Assembly (NCBI RefSeq): GCF_018145875.1
Contig: NZ_JAGSSV010000021.1
Coordinates: 1 to 50,470 of the forward strand
DNA length: 50,470 nucleotides
DNA from: Marinomonas vulgaris
Lineage (GTDB): Bacteria; Pseudomonadota; Gammaproteobacteria; Pseudomonadales; Marinomonadaceae
Direction: 5' to 3'
Shown here: piece by piece, positions 1 to 7,625 of the stretch
How the letters are laid out: every line of letters begins with the position of its first letter
Numbering within the stretch: the stretch's first letter is position 1
The notes under the pieces: model-generated
Told to the model about the DNA's origin: nothing
The model's input: the letters and a program-made list of their open reading frames with translations, nothing else
Database searches by the model: none
Translations under genes and position numbers: made by a program

Positions 1-678
1 CAGCAACAAGAGCAACTGACTACCTATGCAGAGCTGGACTTCGAAGAACGATTAAGTCTGCTGCTAGAAAGTGAAATCTTGAACCGTAACCAAACCAAGA
101 TCCAGCGTTTAAAGCGACAAGCAAAACTCAGGCTGGATGCTCAACCCAGTCAACTTGTCTACAAAGAAACACGAAACCTTCATCGTAAGCAGATGAGTGA
201 GTTACTAACGGGCCGTTATCTGTACAAACACCAGAACATCTTAATCACTGGCCCAACAGGGGCAGGTAAAACGTATCTTGGTTGTGCACTGGCGACCAGC
301 GCCTGCGATCAACAACACGCTGTTAGATACTATCGGTTAACCCGCCTTCTCGACGACCTGAGTGCAGGTCGATTGGATGGTTCCTATCAAAAACAACTCC
401 AGTCGCTGGCTAAGAAAACCTTATTGATCCTCGATGACTGGGGTATGGAAAAACTGACCCAAGAGCAGGCAGGACACCTATTAGAAGTGCTTGAAGATCG
501 TTATCAAAATAGCAGCACCATCGTCATCAGCCAACTTCCCGTGAAGGAGTGGTACAACATGATTGGTAACGCCACAGTGGCAGACGCCTTAATGGATAGA
601 TTGGTACACAATAGTCATAGGATAGAACTGGGAGGTGAATCAATGAGAAAACTGGCGCAATCCGAACACTTAGAGTAA
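1..678 (+). CDS. istB: IstB-like ATPase of an IS21-family element, 5' end outside the window
   Basis: This is the helper ATPase that assists the IstA transposase in target choice and strand transfer. The reading frame is open from base 1 (beginning QQQEQLTTYAELDFEERL, a typical IstB N-terminal region), so the true start is upstream; the TTG at 79 is not a real start. Walker A is GPTGAGKT at 250-273 and Walker B is the ILDDWG stretch near 427-444. The C-terminal part looks complete. An IS21 right end follows directly. The matching left end and a truncated istA lie at 35606-36136, so this may be the other half of one disrupted element. The family call is secure; activity without istA is unlikely. 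Confidence 0.9.
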   Translation, partial: QQQEQLTTYAELDFEERLSLLLESEILNRNQTKIQRLKRQAKLRLDAQPSQLVYKETRNLHRKQMSELLTGRYLYKHQNILITGPTGAGKTYLGCALATSACDQQHAVRYYRLTRLLDDLSAGRLDGSYQKQLQSLAKKTLLILDDWGMEKLTQEQAGHLLEVLEDRYQNSSTIVISQLPVKEWYNMIGNATVADALMDRLVHNSHRIELGGESMRKLAQSEHLE

Positions 679-757
679 AAATAGGGAAAGAGAAAAAGTG
701 CTGGTTCAAGTGTTCGGAATAAACCGAAACAAGCGTTCGCAATCACCGGAATACGCA
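679..757 (+). repeat. Right end of the IS21-type element
   Basis: Reading inward from 757 the sequence begins TGCGTATTCCGGTG and contains the inner repeat TTTCGGTTTATTCCGAACAC. The IS left end at 35606 reads TGCATATTTCGGAG and contains TTTCGGTATGATCCGAACAC. The match in sequence and spacing identifies both as ends of the same or a closely related IS21 element with multiple terminal repeats. Confidence 0.7.
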
Positions 758-1089
758 CAAAAGCAAGTGTGGCGGCCTATCTACTCGCTCTGGAATACGA
801 ACAGGTTTCATAAAACTTACTTTTAATTAGTTTCTTCTTATTTTGCTTTAGGCAAAGTTCTGCATCTAATGCGTTATGGTCTTTTTTGGGCAGTTACAGC
901 ATTTTCAGGTACTCAATTAGAAAAGAATCAGAGGTAGACAAAGCACTGAGCTAAAATAAAAACTTTTCGCATGTGAAAGATTCTTGGCAATCAGAATGAA
1001 TTTCTGTTTCGATTCTGAATCGATGCGAATTTTTGACCTAAAGTTGGAGAGAGAGGCGGAGGGATTAAAGCACTTTTTAATAAAAGTCA

Positions 1090-1158
1090 TTCTATCCACA
1101 GGCATGTTTATTTATTTATTCTTGTTTACCTTGTTTATACTTGTTTAGATGTGGATAA
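1090..1158. other. AT-rich DNA with DnaA boxes, part of the replication origin
   Basis: A perfect DnaA box TGTGGATAA lies at 1150-1158 and a box-like TCTATCCACA at 1091-1100. Between them is AT-rich DNA with repeated TTGTTTA/TTATTTA units, suitable for strand opening. It sits directly upstream of the iterons and rep. The stretch 758-1089 holds no gene that I can support; it contains one degenerate copy (968-983) of the CATGTGAAAG half-site found near parA. Confidence 0.65.
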
Positions 1159-1187
1159 CTTATTGATTTATATGAACATAGTTCAAG

Positions 1188-1365
1188 AAGTTGCTACATA
1201 AAGCCAGTAAGTTGCTACATAAAGCTAGTAGGTTGCTACATTTGGGCAGCAGGTTGCTACATAAAATCAGTAAATTGCTACGTTTGGTTAGTAAGTTGCT
1301 ACATAAAGCCAGCAAACAGCTCTGTTTTGCTACGTTTAACCAGTAAGTTGCTACGGAAGATCATT
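1188..1365 (+). repeat. oriV: Iteron array, plasmid origin
   Basis: The core GTTGCTAC recurs at 1190, 1211, 1232, 1253, 1274 (ATTGCTAC) and 1295, exactly every 21 bp, then at 1326 (TTTGCTAC) and 1347. The full unit is about AAGTTGCTACATAAAGCCAGT. Such arrays bind the Rep_3 initiator encoded just downstream and set copy number by handcuffing. Confidence 0.9.
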
Positions 1366-1433
1366 GAAAAGTGGCCTTTTGAGTGATTGAAGTGACATTT
1401 TGTAGTAACTTTAGGGTTAAGCGCTGACTTTAT

Positions 1434-1627
1434 GTAGCAACTTATAGATTTTATGGTCTAAAGTTGCTACGTTTGATCAGTAAAAAGAGCCATGGCTCTA
1501 TTTTTTGGTTAAATCACTGGCTTTATGTAGCAACTTTTAGGCTTTGCGGTCGTAAGGACTACATTTTTATCAATGTGAAAGGGCAAAATGCCTTTTTTTG
1601 GCTGAGTCACTGGCTTTATGTAGCAAC
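1434..1627. promoter_or_regulatory. Inverted iterons in the rep promoter region
   Basis: The iteron core appears reversed (GTAGCAAC) at 1434, 1527 and 1620 and forward at 1463. The reversed copies are spaced exactly 93 bp apart, and each is preceded by CTTTAT. Placed between the main array and rep, they are likely operators for Rep autorepression (inference from iteron plasmids in general). Confidence 0.6.
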
Positions 1628-1667
1628 TTTTTGACATCAAAGAGAAGCTAATCAGGTGTAGGTTTTT

Positions 1668-3056
1668 ATGATAGGCGAAAACGAAGTTCTTGAAGGCACA
1701 CTAGAGCATGACGGCACCGAAATTGATTGTGTTAAAAACGTTACCCCCGAGTTAGCTTTAAAGAATGACTTAGTCATTTATAAGGATAATGCTCTAGTGT
1801 GGGGAAGATTTGATCTGTCGAAGGTTGAACTGAAAATTGTGAACGCACTGATTGCGCTAATAAATCCTCTTGAACCTTTCAAAAAGCAAAACCAGTGGAA
1901 TTTTACGAAGGCCGATCTTGAAAACTTGGGTGTGTCGTCAATTGGAAATCTTCATCGACATATTGATGAGATAACAACCAACCTACAAAGCCAGATTATT
2001 AGGTTGCCAATGAAAGACAAAGATGGAAAACAGATCGACGACGGAAAATCGTTTGAGAAAGTGAACCTCTTTTATAAATCAAAATGGGATGATAAAGAAA
2101 AAATTGCTTCTTTTAGCTTTCACCCCGAACTGGAACCTTATCTTATCAATCTCAAAGGCCATTTTACTAAATACCATTTACATCATGTCCAAGGGATGGA
2201 GTCACAATATGGTATTAGATTGTATGAGTTACTGAGGAGTATTTATTCGCTAGAGAAGGTAAAGAAAGGGAACTTCAGTATTAGTCTGCCGCTTAGCTAT
2301 GATAAATTGCGTGAAGTGCTTGAACTGGGTGATAAATATCCTCGTTTTAGCAATTTCCATACAAGGGTACTTCAACCTGCTGTAGATGATTTAAACACTA
2401 CTGACATTGATGTGAAGTACAGTTTTCCAGATCGCCTCACGCCAAAATCAACGGCCAAGGTGAAAACAATCGTATTCACTATAACGACGAAGTTTGGTTA
2501 TCACCCAACTAAAATAGTTAAAGGCTCGCTTGTTCCGATAGAGGGGGAAAACGAAGTTCGATTGTCTGTTAAGCGTCAGCTTAATCTTTTCTTCAAGTCC
2601 TCTGTTTCCGACAGGTTAATAGCCACCTATGGCGTAACACGCTGTCTCTCCAATATGAAGCTCCTTTCCGCAGAGGACAGTGCCACAAAAATTAAGAATG
2701 CCGCTGGATGGCTTAATAAAGCCATTGAAGAGGATTATGCGAATTCAGATACTGGTGCTGATTTGGTTGATTTGCTTAAAGTGTCAACGGAGACAGACGT
2801 CCATAAGAAACGTTTTTTGGAGGAGCAACTTATGCCTATTTGGCCGAGCTTGGAGTCCGAGGAGCAAAGGGACTTTCTTCAACACCGCTTCGACCAAGGC
2901 GCAGTAGCTGTTCGCTTTGCACAATACTACGCCGCTTCATTGTCTGGGAATATTCCAGCTCCAGCTATACAGGTAAAAACAGTTAATGCTAAAGCAGATC
3001 GTGACGCAGTAAATGCGGAGCTTACTAATCTTTTAAATACAGATTGGGCGTTTTGA
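1668..3056 (+). CDS. repB: Rep_3-family replication initiator protein
   Basis: This protein initiates plasmid replication by binding the iterons upstream. It has 462 residues, longer than the common 300-400 of the family. The N-terminal half carries the Rep_3 winged-helix signature (NDLVIYKDNALVWGRFDL, then a DLENLGVS segment and the SQYGIRLYELLRS stretch near residues 175-190); a second winged helix covers roughly residues 195-290. The C-terminal 150 residues are less conserved. The ATG at 1668 follows only a weak ribosome site (AGGTGTAGG), in keeping with low expression. Its position immediately after an iteron array makes the role secure. Confidence 0.92.
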   Translation: MIGENEVLEGTLEHDGTEIDCVKNVTPELALKNDLVIYKDNALVWGRFDLSKVELKIVNALIALINPLEPFKKQNQWNFTKADLENLGVSSIGNLHRHIDEITTNLQSQIIRLPMKDKDGKQIDDGKSFEKVNLFYKSKWDDKEKIASFSFHPELEPYLINLKGHFTKYHLHHVQGMESQYGIRLYELLRSIYSLEKVKKGNFSISLPLSYDKLREVLELGDKYPRFSNFHTRVLQPAVDDLNTTDIDVKYSFPDRLTPKSTAKVKTIVFTITTKFGYHPTKIVKGSLVPIEGENEVRLSVKRQLNLFFKSSVSDRLIATYGVTRCLSNMKLLSAEDSATKIKNAAGWLNKAIEEDYANSDTGADLVDLLKVSTETDVHKKRFLEEQLMPIWPSLESEEQRDFLQHRFDQGAVAVRFAQYYAASLSGNIPAPAIQVKTVNAKADRDAVNAELTNLLNTDWAF

Positions 3057-3286
3057 TCAAATATATGCCGCATACTCGTCGGCTTTAGCCACGAGTAGTT
3101 CACTAATGGCTTCATGTAACAATTCAAATTTCGTTACTTTTACGCCAAATGAGCGTCTACAAACGGTTTGTTTCTTAGTTGGTGGGATCGCTTCAAGTTC
3201 AATGCACGAATCGCTATTGAGCTCTCTGACGGTTCACAATAAAACCACTTAAAACTGACCTCTGATGACTCTAGGAGAGATATTGG

Positions 3287-3330
3287 CTAGGTCTAGGTCT
3301 AGGTCTAGGTCTAGGTCTAGGGCTAGGGCT
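3287..3330. repeat. Telomere-like hexamer microsatellite
   Basis: Five CTAGGT units are followed by two CTAGGG units and a final CT. It lies in the 340-bp gap between rep and abiEii, which has no gene that I can support. Function unknown; probably a slippage-prone microsatellite. Confidence 0.9.
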
Positions 3331-3357
3331 GTGGTGATACCCAAGGCACTTAAAAGA

Positions 3358-3397
3358 TTTGGGTCTACAAAGTCACTGCTTTGTGGACCCAATTTTT
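3358..3397. terminator. Bidirectional terminator between rep and abiEii
   Basis: An inverted repeat TTGGGTCTACAAAG / CTTTGTGGACCCAA with a 6-base loop is followed by TTTTTT on the plus strand and preceded by an A-rich tract, so it can stop rep transcripts and abiE transcripts. The abiEii stop codon overlaps its edge. Confidence 0.75.
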
Positions 3398-4326
3398 TAC
3401 ATTCTAAATTCATTATTAGTAACGTTGCCTAGAAATTCGTTACTCACAGTTTTAAATAGTTTCGCCAAATTATTTTGCAGGTAAACTTGAAACTTATCCT
3501 GAGCTAGGGTTCTATCAAATACATCTGTTGGTAAGAAACGTTTCATTTCTGCAATGAATGCTTCACTAGACACAATATCAGGAAGTCGTTCGAGAAAGTT
3601 TTCTAACATTTTGTTGAAGTGTTCAAGTTTATAATCTGACGCCTTTTTCTTAACTAAGTCCATATTGAGTGTCGCGCCTTGTTGCTGTAACCAAGCTAAA
3701 TCCCATATATCTCGGTGGCGGACATACCTTGTTGTGGCAGGTAAAGAAATGATTTTATCCGCCATGACTTCATCCAAGCTTTCTGTCAAAATTAGCGTAT
3801 CACTGTACCCATCAGGCAAAAAATCATAGTTTATTTGAAGAGGTTGCGGCTCTCTTGTATAGGCTGGAATGTTTGCCACTTCTACCTTGATTTTTTGTTT
3901 TGGTAAATCTTTTCTCTCAGGAGAAGTCACTACCGCTATTTGCCACTTATCAATGCTCAATTCAGAATATTTAGGATCTTGCTTTAGATCCTTTGGTTCT
4001 TTTACTGTCACTTCAAGCCCGTATCGTTCGCCAGTGTACTTTTCTATACAATGTTTCATGTCTGCCAATATTGCTGAGCTGAAATCCTTCCCGCCAACAA
4101 AATCAAGATCTTCGCTTAAACGATTGCCTCCATAACAAAGTCGTAACGACGTGCCACCTTGAAAAGTTAGTTTGTCTAAAAGTCCACCCTTCTCTAGCGC
4201 AAATAAAATATCGTAGTGTAAGAGCTCTTTCTCTATCACTGAACGCATATGAGATACATTTTCAACCTTCATTGCTTTATTCACCAATAGCGCGAAATTT
4301 TCTTGATCAATTTTCATATAGCCCAT
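3397..4326 (-). CDS. abiEii: AbiEii/AbiGii-type nucleotidyltransferase toxin
   Basis: Toxin of a type IV AbiE system: a DNA polymerase beta-like nucleotidyltransferase that halts growth and gives phage-abortive infection or plasmid stabilisation. Residues 57-61 (GGTSL) and 73-75 (DLD, within SEDLDFVGG) are the family's nucleotide- and metal-binding motifs. The protein has 309 residues, the usual size. The upstream antitoxin gene overlaps it by 20 bp, so the two are translationally coupled; the internal ATG at 4317 is an alternative start. On a plasmid the pair likely acts as an addiction module. The family is secure; the biological role here is inferred. Confidence 0.9.
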   Translation of the reverse strand: MGYMKIDQENFALLVNKAMKVENVSHMRSVIEKELLHYDILFALEKGGLLDKLTFQGGTSLRLCYGGNRLSEDLDFVGGKDFSSAILADMKHCIEKYTGERYGLEVTVKEPKDLKQDPKYSELSIDKWQIAVVTSPERKDLPKQKIKVEVANIPAYTREPQPLQINYDFLPDGYSDTLILTESLDEVMADKIISLPATTRYVRHRDIWDLAWLQQQGATLNMDLVKKKASDYKLEHFNKMLENFLERLPDIVSSEAFIAEMKRFLPTDVFDRTLAQDKFQVYLQNNLAKLFKTVSNEFLGNVTNNEFRM

Positions 4327-4843
4327 CCTTGCTTACTAAATGTGTATTTCGACCAACTCGTTTTAAGTCTCTGTATGCCGTTTGTTTCGTTGCTAACCTA
4401 AGTGGTCTGCCGACTAAACTGGTATTTTCTATAATATCCATTGGATCTCGTTTCGTATGCGTAAATTCAATTGTACCCAAAGGTGTTTTGAATTCACCGG
4501 AACGCCCCGTTGTCATAACCGTTAAGCGATCTACTGGAATTTGCGAAATAACACCGAAATCAGAAAGTGCTGACTCCAGGCTAATGTAGTTATATTCCCC
4601 ACGTCGAATAGTTTTAGCAATTTGCTCCAACGTATCACTGCCTTTCGACTGCGCTAAATTGAATAAGTACACACCATTAATCATTCGGATGAGTAAGCCA
4701 TCTTCTTGCAAACGTTTAATTCCAGCGCGCAAAGTTCGATCATTATCTTGATGAAAAATTTTGGCTAGATCTGAATTAGTAAAAACACAGCGACTACGCT
4801 TGTCATATTCTAAGAGCTTTTTAATTGCCTCAGACTTTTTCAC
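4307..4843 (-). CDS. abiEi: AbiEi antitoxin / autorepressor
   Basis: Antitoxin of the AbiE pair. The N-terminal 70 residues form a winged helix (NSDLAKIFHQDNDRTLRAGI) and the remainder is the AbiEi C-terminal domain required for antitoxicity. In characterised systems AbiEi does not contact the toxin but represses the operon by binding inverted repeats upstream of its own gene. Two such repeats are present at 4866-4885 and 4926-4945. Length of 178 residues is slightly short for the family. The start at 4843 gives an immediate MKKSEAIKKLL helix. Confidence 0.88.
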   Translation of the reverse strand: MKKSEAIKKLLEYDKRSRCVFTNSDLAKIFHQDNDRTLRAGIKRLQEDGLLIRMINGVYLFNLAQSKGSDTLEQIAKTIRRGEYNYISLESALSDFGVISQIPVDRLTVMTTGRSGEFKTPLGTIEFTHTKRDPMDIIENTSLVGRPLRLATKQTAYRDLKRVGRNTHLVSKDGLYEN

Positions 4844-4865
4844 AATACACCTCTAGTTAGCAAAA

Positions 4866-4945
4866 ATGACATTTAAAGATGTCATAATTGTAGACTTAAT
4901 TTCGGTAGGACACAAGATTACAATAATGACACTTAAAGATGTCAA
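4866..4945 (-). promoter_or_regulatory. Duplicated AbiEi operator in the abiE promoter
   Basis: ATGACATTTAAAGATGTCAT (4866-4885) and ATGACACTTAAAGATGTCAA (4926-4945) are two near-identical imperfect palindromes whose starts are exactly 60 bp apart. They lie just upstream of abiEi. This matches the two inverted repeats bound cooperatively by AbiEi in studied systems. Confidence 0.8.
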
Positions 4946-5133
4946 ATTTGTTAACTTGACTGCTAGGAGGGATTGAAAGGACTTGGTTAGTTTGAATTAA
5001 TCGTACGGTCGACCACAAAAAACTGTTCTCTACACAGTTCTTTTTTAAGATCGTACGCGACAATATTGCATAGCCCATCAATGGCTTTAGGACTGTCGAT
5101 TGAGTTATATATTTCTATTGTCCGCCTTGATCT

Positions 5134-5250
5134 CTTTCACATGTGAAAGATACTGTGTGATCGATTCGAAATAGTTAAGTTAAAAGTAGATCGAGAGCCT
5201 AGCTTTAAAAAACCATTAATGCCTTTCTTGTCCTCTTTCACATGTGAAAG
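5134..5250. promoter_or_regulatory. Two perfect CTTTCACATGTGAAAG palindromes (candidate parS/operator sites)
   Basis: The identical 16-bp palindrome lies at 5134-5149 and 5235-5250, 101 bp apart, in the gap between abiE and the tra genes. A third perfect copy is just upstream of parA (17285-17300) and an imperfect copy sits in the hairpin at 14606-14641. The resemblance to chromosomal parS (TGTTTCACGTGAAACA) suggests binding by the KorB-like ParB. Confidence 0.6.
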
Positions 5251-5285
5251 ATTTCGGGCGGTCAGAATTGACCACCCATAAACAA

Positions 5286-5915
5286 TTAAACTCTTTTTTG
5301 AAAATTGCCAATGGCAAAACCGATGAGTATGCAGGTAATCATCATAACAACAGGTATAACAAGAGGGCTTACGGCGAAGGGAGAAAAAGAAACAACGCAG
5401 AAAGCGAGAAACAAGTAACCTATCGATCTAACGCCATACCTGTGAATTATAGGCGAAGCATAATCAAAGTTTGTTCTTTTGATTCGCCATGTCATTAAGC
5501 CATCGTAGACAGCTGGGACAAGAAGTATCAGCATGTAAGGCGACCAAACAACAAGTAAAGCAATTCTTGCTAGAAATTGGTAAACCACTTCAGATAATGT
5601 GTTTATTCTGCCCTTGATCCAATCAAACCAGAACTGACCCATCTCCTCCATGCCTCTTGATTCCTTTCGCGCCTTTTCTGTAGGAATAAATGTTCGGTAG
5701 ATTCCTCTTTCTATACCAGAGTCGATCATGATGAGTTTATGCCAACTGTCAGCTTTATTGTTTATCCATTCACTTGTTTCAGGGCCAAGACTTGACTCGA
5801 CATACGCGCTTTCTTTTTGTATTGCGTCTTTGGTAAAACTACCGGGTACAAGCAGCAACACCGCGCCAAGCTCAATAACGAGTATGCTAACTATCAGCCA
5901 TAAGGGTATTTTCAT
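5286..5915 (-). CDS. DUF4400 membrane protein of the conjugation operon (TraJ-like)
   Basis: Inner-membrane protein of about 209 residues with an N-terminal membrane segment (IPLWLIVSILVIELGAVLL), a polar central region with an RGMEEMGQFW stretch, and three further hydrophobic segments. This layout matches the DUF4400 family, found next to traD in SXT/R391 and IncA/C transfer operons, where it is sometimes called TraJ. The ATG follows a good ribosome site (AGGAGAGCTAAGT) and overlaps the end of the upstream gene, so it belongs to the traI-traD-orf operon. In related elements traL and traE follow next; here they lie at 35 kb. Confidence 0.75.
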   Translation of the reverse strand: MKIPLWLIVSILVIELGAVLLLVPGSFTKDAIQKESAYVESSLGPETSEWINNKADSWHKLIMIDSGIERGIYRTFIPTEKARKESRGMEEMGQFWFDWIKGRINTLSEVVYQFLARIALLVVWSPYMLILLVPAVYDGLMTWRIKRTNFDYASPIIHRYGVRSIGYLFLAFCVVSFSPFAVSPLVIPVVMMITCILIGFAIGNFQKRV

Positions 5916-6402
5916 ACTTAGCTCTCCTTAATACATTTTTTACTTTATGGCTGGTTATGAGATTAAACAGCGAGTCTCGAATCATTTCTTTATTGGTATC
6001 CTCACCGGGGGAAGAGTCCCCTTCTTTGCTTATAACCACCAGATCTGTGATGGCGTTAACTTCGATATAACTTTTTGCCAACACATCAATTCCTAATGTC
6101 GATGCCGCTTCCGAAATCAAGGATTCTAAGAAAACAGCAAACCTCATAGGATCTGGCATCTTCTCTCCGTTTTTAAAATAGACAGTCTCGCCATATCGAG
6201 ACAGTGCCTTTTCTATTATTTGATATATCTGTTCATCCTCAAGATTAGATTCGCAAGAAAAACACTCACTTATTTTTTCTAAAATGTATCGAGAAACAGG
6301 CCAATCAAATTGTAATAGCGATAGTAGTTCGGTATTTTTCTTTCCTTTAGATCTGGATTTAAGTCCGTAGGTCACTTGGTAATAAGGGCTTTTGTACATC
6401 AT
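5887..6402 (-). CDS. Hypothetical conjugation-operon protein
   Basis: I do not recognise this 171-residue soluble protein. It follows the traD remnant by 32 bp and overlaps the DUF4400 gene by about 29 bp, the place occupied by a small gene of unknown role between traD and traJ in SXT-like operons. A strong ribosome site AGGAGGA precedes two adjacent ATG codons; the second (6399) has the better spacing. The sequence is acidic in its C-terminal third and has no obvious signal or membrane segment. Confidence 0.6.
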   Translation of the reverse strand: MMYKSPYYQVTYGLKSRSKGKKNTELLSLLQFDWPVSRYILEKISECFSCESNLEDEQIYQIIEKALSRYGETVYFKNGEKMPDPMRFAVFLESLISEAASTLGIDVLAKSYIEVNAITDLVVISKEGDSSPGEDTNKEMIRDSLFNLITSHKVKNVLRRAKYENTLMADS

Positions 6403-6434
6403 TCCTCCTATAGCACGGTTTATATTTTTACTTA

Positions 6435-7625
6435 TTACTCTAAAATTGGTAGGCGACCTTTTATCAGCCTTCCGCCTGAAATGGTTGCGAAAAACTCTAA
6501 ATTTGGCAGCATACCGAGCAGTTGAGGCTGTATTAGATCGGATTCCTCTTCCATTAGACGCTCTCCTTGGTTGCCACCGTGCATAGCCGGTTCGTCTCCA
6601 TGTGTATTTTGCCCTTGCGTTCTCATGACGTACTTCACCCTAGTTTTAGGCAAGTTACTGGTTATGTATTCTTGTGTTTCTGTATCAAGCACACGCAAAG
6701 CAAATTTGTTGTTGAGGTTCCCTAGAACCTGAATGGCTTTGTCTTTGCTGCCCATTCTGGCTGAGAAATCTGAAAAAGTTTGCGTTGCAACAAAAAGGCG
6801 AAGCTTTGCACCACGACCTTTGTTTAGCAGCTGAATAAAGGGATCGTTTATCACTTCAGCCGCCTCATCTACAAATATATTCACGACTCTATTGTTCACT
6901 GCAAAATTGTACCGATCACCCGCAACGGCGGTGAGATCTGACAGCATTATTGAGCCGATAGCACTACCAACCATGCTATCCGTGAGTGAATCGAGGCCAA
7001 TGTAAGCAACTTGGCCGTTGTTTATGATTTTTGCTGTATCTGTTATGCCGCGTAGGTCGTCGAGGTCTGTAGCGTCAGGAGAAAGCATCTTGCCTAACTC
7101 TCCCGATGTCAGCATATTCATTATTGGCAGTAGATTTGAAACCATCTTTGAAAAGTGGGTGGCGTCGTGCTGAAACATACTTAACAGACCTTCAAGTTCA
7201 GAGCTTGGGTAGTCCGGCTGAATGACATCATAATAAAATCGCAACAGAGCGAACGCCTGCTTTTCTCTGTGACCGTTTTTGGCCTTGTCTTTGTAAGGCT
7301 GCGCTAAAGCTTCCCAATCCTGAAGATTTTTTTCTGCATAGGCTTCTACGGCTTTGATCACTAAACCTGCCGGGCCACCTTCCAAAAATCGACGAAGCAG
7401 CGTTAAATTTGGTCTTTGGTACGTCATCACCAACCCTTGAGCAATGTTGTTAAGGGCCTGCCATGTAAAGCTCTTAAATGAATTTGCACCGGCTTCTGAA
7501 GGTATTAAAGCTGCAAGACGACTCGCTATTTCAGTGACTCGCGTAAAGTATCTAAGAGGGTCGATGCGAATAGATTCATCAGGGAGCGCTGGATGGAAAG
7601 AAACATACTTTTCAAGCTCTTTTAA
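6435..7625 (-). pseudogene. traD: TraD coupling protein, N-terminal half with Walker A deleted
   Basis: TraD is the hexameric ATPase that couples the relaxosome to the type IV secretion channel. The frame is open from 7625 to 6435. It begins within the ATPase domain (VSFHPALPDESIRIDPLRYF) and keeps the Walker B region (NIFVDEAAEV) and an ATQTFSDF motif, but the two membrane segments and the P-loop of a roughly 600-residue TraD are absent. No plausible native start exists; TTG at 7433 is the only in-frame candidate of note and lies inside the conserved domain. The remnant begins within the last codons of traI, so a deletion probably fused the two genes. Not functional as a motor. Confidence 0.8.

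Noticed and set aside
1188..1365. Phage or integron attachment array
   Set aside because: Exact 21-bp direct repeats with DnaA boxes and a downstream Rep_3 gene are a plasmid iteron origin.
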